Shown here in pieces: positions 59,262 through 64,000 of a DNA stretch of 64,000 bases (positions are counted from its first letter, which is position 1; each line of letters starts with the position of its first letter). Both the position numbers and the translations under genes were made by a program. Source of the DNA: JBGTFE01 sp041747435 (GTDB taxonomy: Bacteria; Acidobacteriota; Blastocatellia; Pyrinomonadales; Pyrinomonadaceae); assembly GCA_041747435.1 (NCBI GenBank), contig JBGTFE010000111.1:1-64000 (forward strand). The letters are read 5' to 3'. The notes beneath the pieces were generated by a model that was not told the origin of the DNA, did not search any database, and saw only the letters and a list, made by a program, of their open reading frames with translations.

Positions 59262-60350
59262 TTATAGTGTCTTGTCCGAAACTTTGCGCCATGTGTAACT
59301 TTCTTTGGCGCGAATCTTCAAATTCGGACGATAAACGCGAACATTCAGGGCATATCTTACACCGATTTTTCGTTCCCTGCTAGGATAATAGCCCAAACTA
59401 TAGATTTTTCGAAGCTCGTCGGCAATATTTGCAAACGCGCGATTCAGATTTGTCGTCGATGAAACGCGATAGGTCCGACCGCCGGTTTCTTTTGAAATGT
59501 CATTCAAAAAGCCGCGCGCCGCTTCGTAATCTTCTTCTCTCTCGCCCTTTATTTTCGGCATTTGGACAATGTGCGCCCGACCGTTATCGTCATAAAAAAC
59601 CTGTGAATTTTCCTTTCGGCTTTTCTGAACGTCGTCATAAGTATCGTACTGAAGCGGATATATCAAAACATCGCTTTGAGCGGCTCTTTGCAAAACATCG
59701 GAAAAAGTAATATTTTGGCTGCTCGTATCGACGCCGTCGCTCAGCAGAACGATCGCTTTTCGACCTTCGATCTTACCGAATTTCTCATTCAAAACCAGAT
59801 CGAGCGCTGTGTAAAGACTAGTTCCCGAAGCAATTCGCGCCGCTTCGACTGCCAGGCGCAAGACCTTGCGATCATTGGTCGGCTCGCATAAAACGCGCGC
59901 TTTTTCGTCAAATGAAACGACCATTACTCTGTCGTCCGCGCGAAGCTGACGGATAAAAGCAAGAGCGGCATTTTGAATTTCCTGCAGCTTAAAAACACTC
60001 GAATAGCTCATATCCAAAACAAGAGCGACGGTGAACGGCTGATCCTGATTTGAAAAATATGCGATTTCCTGCTCGACGCCGTTTTCAAAGATCTTGAATT
60101 CGTCTTTTGTTATGTCTGAAACGGGTTTGCCGCTCGCGCTGCTGATCTGCACGGGAATGATCACGAGATCGGTTTCGATTCGAATAATGTCGTCATCATT
60201 CGTGTCCCGGTTGTTTTGCGTCTCGACTTCGCTTTTTGGCTTTTCAATGTGCGGCGAGCTTTCGGAATAGGTCTTAATACGACCAGATTGCCCGTTTCCG
60301 AGGCTAAATGCGAGAACAAGAAAAAAAATTGCAAGCGTAAATCTTTTCAT
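59262..60350 (-). CDS. Secreted VWA-domain protein (VWFA-related, Acidobacteria type)
   Basis: 362 residues. Signal peptide (AIFFLVLAFSLGNGQ). An N-terminal segment IIRIETDLVIIPVQISSASGKPVSDITKDEFKIFENGVEQEI precedes the VWA fold, whose metal site reads VLDMSYSS (DxSxS), then VMVVSFDEKARVL and IVLLSDGVDTSS. This layout matches the VWFA-related family common in Acidobacteria. The C-terminal part is NRAFANIADELRKIYSLGYYPS. It would bind partner proteins through a divalent metal. A terminator-like stem lies between it and the DUF4410 gene. Confidence 0.87.
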   Translation of the reverse strand: MKRFTLAIFFLVLAFSLGNGQSGRIKTYSESSPHIEKPKSEVETQNNRDTNDDDIIRIETDLVIIPVQISSASGKPVSDITKDEFKIFENGVEQEIAYFSNQDQPFTVALVLDMSYSSVFKLQEIQNAALAFIRQLRADDRVMVVSFDEKARVLCEPTNDRKVLRLAVEAARIASGTSLYTALDLVLNEKFGKIEGRKAIVLLSDGVDTSSQNITFSDVLQRAAQSDVLIYPLQYDTYDDVQKSRKENSQVFYDDNGRAHIVQMPKIKGEREEDYEAARGFLNDISKETGGRTYRVSSTTNLNRAFANIADELRKIYSLGYYPSRERKIGVRYALNVRVYRPNLKIRAKESYTWRKVSDKTL

Positions 60351-60398
60351 TCGGGTTGTGAGAAATTATACATTTTTGCGCGCTCATTTGAAAGAAAA

Positions 60399-60428
60399 TA
60401 AAAAAGCACCGCCGGTGATTACGGTGCC
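60399..60428 (-). terminator. Rho-independent terminator of DUF4410 gene
   Basis: Stem GCACCG (60406-60411) with CGGTGC (60422-60427), loop of 10; on the minus strand six or more T follow. It is 37 bp past the DUF4410 stop. Confidence 0.8.
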
Positions 60429-60464
60429 TTGTCCACAAATCGATTTAACGCGCACGGAACTCGC

Positions 60465-61016
60465 CTATTTCGATTTTTTCTTTTTATCTTTTTTGTCTTC
60501 GGTAAAGTTCTTTTTGGCAATTCTAACGATCTCGTCAGCGACCTCGCTTCTCGTATCGGCTGAATTGCCGCCGAAAATTCCCTTGCTGATGTCGCCGTCA
60601 ACAAGCTGATGAAGAACGACTTCGCCGGTCGCGGCATCGATAAATTTGACGTCTGCAACCAGTTTTGTTTTTCCGGTTCCCATGCCGACGATATATCGCA
60701 TCGCCCGGTTTCCTTTGTCGAACTTTACGATCTCGCCCGAAATTTTCAGCGTCCGCGTCTCAGCCGACGCCGGAACCTGAGCTTCGCCCGCACCCGTCAC
60801 CCGCGCAAAAGCCGGCACTTCTCGCAGCTCGTGAATTATGATTTCCGTCAAAGGATCGAGCTTGTCCGCCGGATACTCTACGCCCTCACGAATCGTAAAT
60901 TTTTCGACTTCGATATTTTGATAGATCTTTTTGGTTGATTCGGTCTGCTGCGCAAACGACATAGCGGTAAAGAGCAGGCACGCCGAAATAGATAAAAACA
61001 AATACTTTAACTTCAT
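60465..61016 (-). CDS. Secreted DUF4410 domain protein
   Basis: 183 residues. Signal peptide (LFLSISACLLFTAMSFAQQ). The domain resembles DUF4410: IYQNIEVEKFTIREGVEYP, LTEIIIHELREVPAFARVTG, TLKISGEIVKFDKGNRAMRYIVGMGTGKTKLVADVKFIDAATGEVVL, and GGNSADTRSEVADEIVRIAKKNF. It has a Lys-rich tail. Likely an envelope-associated protein, with no known activity. Confidence 0.82.
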   Translation of the reverse strand: MKLKYLFLSISACLLFTAMSFAQQTESTKKIYQNIEVEKFTIREGVEYPADKLDPLTEIIIHELREVPAFARVTGAGEAQVPASAETRTLKISGEIVKFDKGNRAMRYIVGMGTGKTKLVADVKFIDAATGEVVLHQLVDGDISKGIFGGNSADTRSEVADEIVRIAKKNFTEDKKDKKKKSK

Positions 61017-61123
61017 ATTACTCCCTTTTTATTGTTCTGGATTTTCTTAAAGAGGAAAAATTCAAAAAGCGTTAGTTGAAGTATTCGCATATTCGGTTGC
61101 CAAAAAATTTTATGCCTCAACAA

Positions 61124-63784
61124 TTAGTTTTTGAAGATGCTTTCGAATGAGTTCCGTACGCTGAGGCGGTGAAAGGTTAGCTTTTCGATTAGATCTTCGA
61201 TTGAGGAAAGGTTCATTCTCTTCGCGATAATCTCAACCGTAGATCTATTTGCAAGCGGCAATCGCGTCGAGCGTCCGATCAAAAGCCGGAGATTGTGATC
61301 TAGTTCGGAGAGAAATCGATACCCATCTGAAAAATTTTGAAGATCTTCGTCGTTCAGCGATTTTTCCGCGTGAAGTTTTTCCAGGGCGAAGATCGTGGAA
61401 CGATCATTTGCCTCGTCAGGAATATTATCGCGGAGCTGTAAAAATCGAACGGCAAAATAAATGTCCAACATTCCGCCCGATCCAAATTTTATGTCGATTT
61501 CCTTACCTTTGCGCGCGCCCGATTTTTTCTCTTCAAGGCGCTGCCGAATGCTCTTGGTTTCTTCTTTTAGGTTGTTTTCATCGATCTGTTTCGCGTTGTC
61601 GTGAATGATGGTTCGCGCTTCATTTTCGACCGATTTCGCGAAATTCAGGTCGCCGCCAACCGTTCGAAGTTTTACGAGCGCGAGCCATTCCCAGATCGCG
61701 GCGCGCGTTTGCAGATAATTCAAAAACGTGGATCTTCCCACCGACGATGCGCCGTTTTTGCCGTCGGGACGAAGGCGCAGATCGACGCGATAGAGATGCC
61801 CGTCGCGCGTAAAACTCGATAAGGAATTAACAAAAATCTCGACCGCGCGGCTATAAAATTCGGCGTGGGTAAGATCTTTGTCCGGCAGCGGTTTTTCGTC
61901 GTCGTAAATCAGGATCAGATCCAGATCGGATTCGTAGTCGAGCCCGCCGCCGCCGAGTTTTCCGACGCCCAAAACGGCAAAAGGAAACTCACGGATCTGC
62001 GTTCGAAACCACTTTTCAAGCTCGAGTTTTGTAATAAAAAGCGCCGCTTCGATGGCGGCTTCGGCAAGCCGCGTTTGCGCGTCTTTGTTCTTTTCAAGCG
62101 GGAGCTTTTTTGCGACGTCGGAAACGACGATGTTGAGCAAAAACCGCGCCCATGAAGTTCGCAGCGCAGCGATTCGGCGCGCAAAATCAGGTTCTTTTTT
62201 TACGGAATCGAAAAGAAGCTCGTCATAATTTTCGTTCTCAAAATCGCGCTTTGTTCCCAAAAGTTCTTTTTTTAAATCGAGATGTGCGGCAAACATTCCG
62301 GAAAGGCGCGGCGAAATTTTCAGCGGCGTCTCATCCGATTTTCGAAAGCGCGGAATGTCAGCCTCTTTTAGTTTTTCGCCTGATTGTGCGGGTAAAAGTT
62401 CCGCGGACGCCTTTCCGCCAAAAACGCGCGTGAAGATCCGGTTGACATTTCCAGTGTGTCTTTCCAATTCGCGATCGAATTCCGATAAATTTTTACAAAG
62501 TACGCGCTTCGCGAGTAAGTCACGTTTTTCCTTATTTTTTGGTACGACGTGCGTCTGCAAGCCATTTTCCATCTGAAGGCGATGTTCCAAGCGCCGAAGA
62601 AACGCGTAAGCGTCAGAAAGTTCGGTGTGTTCTTTTTCGCTCACCAAATTGCGGTCGCTGAGCCGCGCGAGACTTATCAGTGTATGCGAAGCCCGAAGCC
62701 ATTGATCGCGCCCGCCATACGCGAGCTGCAGAGCCTGCGCTATGAATTCGATCTCGCGAATTCCGCCGCGCCCGAGTTTTACGTTAAATCCGCTTTTCGA
62801 AACTTTTTCAAGATCAATCTTTTCCTTTGAAAGCCGCACATTTTCAAGCGCGTCTTCGACGTTTTCCGTTTCCGAAAAAACGGAATTTTCAACCGCATCA
62901 AAAAATTTGCCGAAAACATCGGCGTCGCCGGCGGACGCGCGTGAGCGGATCAAAACCTGCTTTTCCCACTTTTGCGCGGAATTTCGATAATATTTGACCG
63001 CTTCGGCTAGCGAGATCGCCAGCGCGCCGACGCGTCCGTGCGGACGAAGACGCATATCGACGCGATACGCCGAGCCTTCACCGCTCTGCGCGGCAACGAG
63101 CCGAACGATATTTTCGGAAAGTTTTACAAAATATTCGCGATTCGCCGTCTTGCCGCGCGAGCCTTGCCCGGAAGTGGAACCCTCGCCTGAATAGAGAAAA
63201 AGCAGATCGATGTCGGAAGCGTAATTCAGTTCTTTCGAACCGAGTTTTCCGAGCGCGACGATACAAAATTTCGCTGCCAACTCGCGTCCTTTTTTGTCGG
63301 TTTCGAGCGGAACGCCGTAGCGATTGTCGAGTTCCTGACGTGCCAATCTCAGCGCGTATTCCAAAACCGCGTCGGCGAGATTTGAGATCTCTTCGGTTAT
63401 TTCGGCAATCACGCCGAGGCTGCGAATGTCGCGCAGATAAATTCGCAAAAGCTCGCGGCGGCGAAACCGGGCAAACAAAATATTCGTTTCGATTTGCGAA
63501 TTTGTTAAAGCGAAACGTGCCAGCGATTCGAGAATTTCGTCTTTTCCGCGAACTTTTGCGGAAGCGCGCTGACGGTCGAGCCAGGAAATGTAATTCGGAT
63601 TTTGCAAGATCGTTGCGGACAGAAACGGGCTAAATGCGGCGAGCGTCAAAATATCTGACAGCAAGCCTTCCTTTTTTTCCAGTTTTCGCGCTTGCGATGG
63701 CGATTTTTCCGTCAACTGCTCGAAAAAACGCCGAGCGCCGTCAGCATCGGGCAAGTCTTTTATCAGCGATTCGAGCTTTTCCAT
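61124..63784 (-). CDS. glnE: Glutamine-synthetase adenylyltransferase/deadenylase GlnE
   Basis: 886 residues, two fused nucleotidyltransferase halves. N-half: LGKLGSKELNYASDIDLLFLY and RPHGRVGALAISLAEAVKYY (removes AMP). C-half: LGVGKLGGGGLDYESDLDLILIY and LRLRPDGKNGASSVGRSTFLNYLQ (adds AMP). Linkers are helical (KNLSEFDRELERHTGNVNRIFTRVFGG). Controls nitrogen assimilation by modifying glutamine synthetase in response to PII. No glnA or glnB/glnD gene nearby. Divergent from the partial pseudouridine synthase. Confidence 0.95.
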   Translation of the reverse strand: MEKLESLIKDLPDADGARRFFEQLTEKSPSQARKLEKKEGLLSDILTLAAFSPFLSATILQNPNYISWLDRQRASAKVRGKDEILESLARFALTNSQIETNILFARFRRRELLRIYLRDIRSLGVIAEITEEISNLADAVLEYALRLARQELDNRYGVPLETDKKGRELAAKFCIVALGKLGSKELNYASDIDLLFLYSGEGSTSGQGSRGKTANREYFVKLSENIVRLVAAQSGEGSAYRVDMRLRPHGRVGALAISLAEAVKYYRNSAQKWEKQVLIRSRASAGDADVFGKFFDAVENSVFSETENVEDALENVRLSKEKIDLEKVSKSGFNVKLGRGGIREIEFIAQALQLAYGGRDQWLRASHTLISLARLSDRNLVSEKEHTELSDAYAFLRRLEHRLQMENGLQTHVVPKNKEKRDLLAKRVLCKNLSEFDRELERHTGNVNRIFTRVFGGKASAELLPAQSGEKLKEADIPRFRKSDETPLKISPRLSGMFAAHLDLKKELLGTKRDFENENYDELLFDSVKKEPDFARRIAALRTSWARFLLNIVVSDVAKKLPLEKNKDAQTRLAEAAIEAALFITKLELEKWFRTQIREFPFAVLGVGKLGGGGLDYESDLDLILIYDDEKPLPDKDLTHAEFYSRAVEIFVNSLSSFTRDGHLYRVDLRLRPDGKNGASSVGRSTFLNYLQTRAAIWEWLALVKLRTVGGDLNFAKSVENEARTIIHDNAKQIDENNLKEETKSIRQRLEEKKSGARKGKEIDIKFGSGGMLDIYFAVRFLQLRDNIPDEANDRSTIFALEKLHAEKSLNDEDLQNFSDGYRFLSELDHNLRLLIGRSTRLPLANRSTVEIIAKRMNLSSIEDLIEKLTFHRLSVRNSFESIFKN

Positions 63785-63861
63785 ATTTCTATGCTTGGTT
63801 CACAGACAACCGCGAACAAAAAATGCGGTAAAATTCCTGTGAACTCTGTGGCTAATTGTAA

Positions 63862-64000
63862 ATGACAAGATTTGAATTTCAAGTTGAAGCGAATTTTGCA
63901 AAAACGCGGCTCGAAGATTATCTTTGCGAGAAATTTCCGCATTTGAGCAAAATGTATCTGCGCGAGTTGATAAAGGAAGCTAAATGCGAGGTTAACGGCA
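63862..64000 (+). CDS. RluA-family pseudouridine synthase (start only)
   Basis: 46 codons before the window ends. The S4-like N-terminus is RFEFQVEANFAKTRLEDYLCEKFPHLSKMYLRELIKEAKCEVNG, the RNA-binding domain of RluA/RluD enzymes. No catalytic domain is visible. ATG at 63862; no strong ribosome site noted. Cut by the window edge. Confidence 0.7.
   Translation, partial: MTRFEFQVEANFAKTRLEDYLCEKFPHLSKMYLRELIKEAKCEVNG

Overview
The window looks like chromosomal DNA of a Gram-negative bacterium. The best guess is the Acidobacteriota, perhaps class Blastocatellia (Pyrinomonadales). This rests on outer-membrane genes (LpxD, a heptosyltransferase, GmhB, TonB), a VWFA-related secreted protein of the Acidobacteria type, DUF2911 and amidohydrolase clusters, and moderate GC with many short palindromic repeats. 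It is inferred from gene content; no rRNA, tRNA, CRISPR array or phage was seen.

Layout. 1-8.0 kb: a catalase (cut by the window edge), QueF, a DEDDh exonuclease, an NTF2-like protein, TonB, a tiny metallothionein, a large secreted protein, an orphan HicB and a lipoprotein S1C protease. 8.1-11.7 kb: a UPF0175/PIN toxin-antitoxin pair wedged between two copies of the mutS2 3' end, then mutS2 and a DUF427 gene. 12-17 kb: three secreted amidohydrolase-like proteins in a row, of which only the middle one keeps the metal ligands. 17-24 kb: AlkD-like, DUF2059, MsrB, GYF protein, LpxD, Uma2 nuclease, PriA. 24-29.4 kb: an ABC exporter cluster and an O-antigen ligase-like protein. 29.4-33.6 kb: type IV pilin with a sigma-54 promoter next to a PilS/PilR-type two-component pair. 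33.6-39.5 kb: cupin, GmhB, heptosyltransferase, epimerase, class A PBP. 39.6-47.5 kb: RsbQ-like hydrolase with a PAS histidine kinase, prolyl oligopeptidase, GGDEF/EAL protein and a small secreted repeat protein with its own sigma-54 promoter. 47.5-54.5 kb: cysteine desulfurase, radical SAM protein, Asn-rich lipoprotein, GT28-type glycosyltransferase, SDR, GNAT, DUF2911, SRPBCC. 54.5-64 kb: a REP-associated transposase with its own REP repeats, M14 peptidase, secreted proteins, GlnE and the start of an RluA-type pseudouridine synthase.

Three threads cross the window. First, palindromic REP/REPIN-like repeats lie between genes and also, in frame, inside mutS2, priA and an amidohydrolase gene. 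Second, the pilin and the small Gly/Ile repeat protein at 47.2 kb share a near-identical sigma-54 promoter (TTGGCACG-N4-TTGTT), with a PilR-type activator encoded beside the pilin. Third, an envelope theme runs throughout: lipid A and LPS core genes, peptidoglycan synthesis, glycosyltransfer and many exported peptidases.
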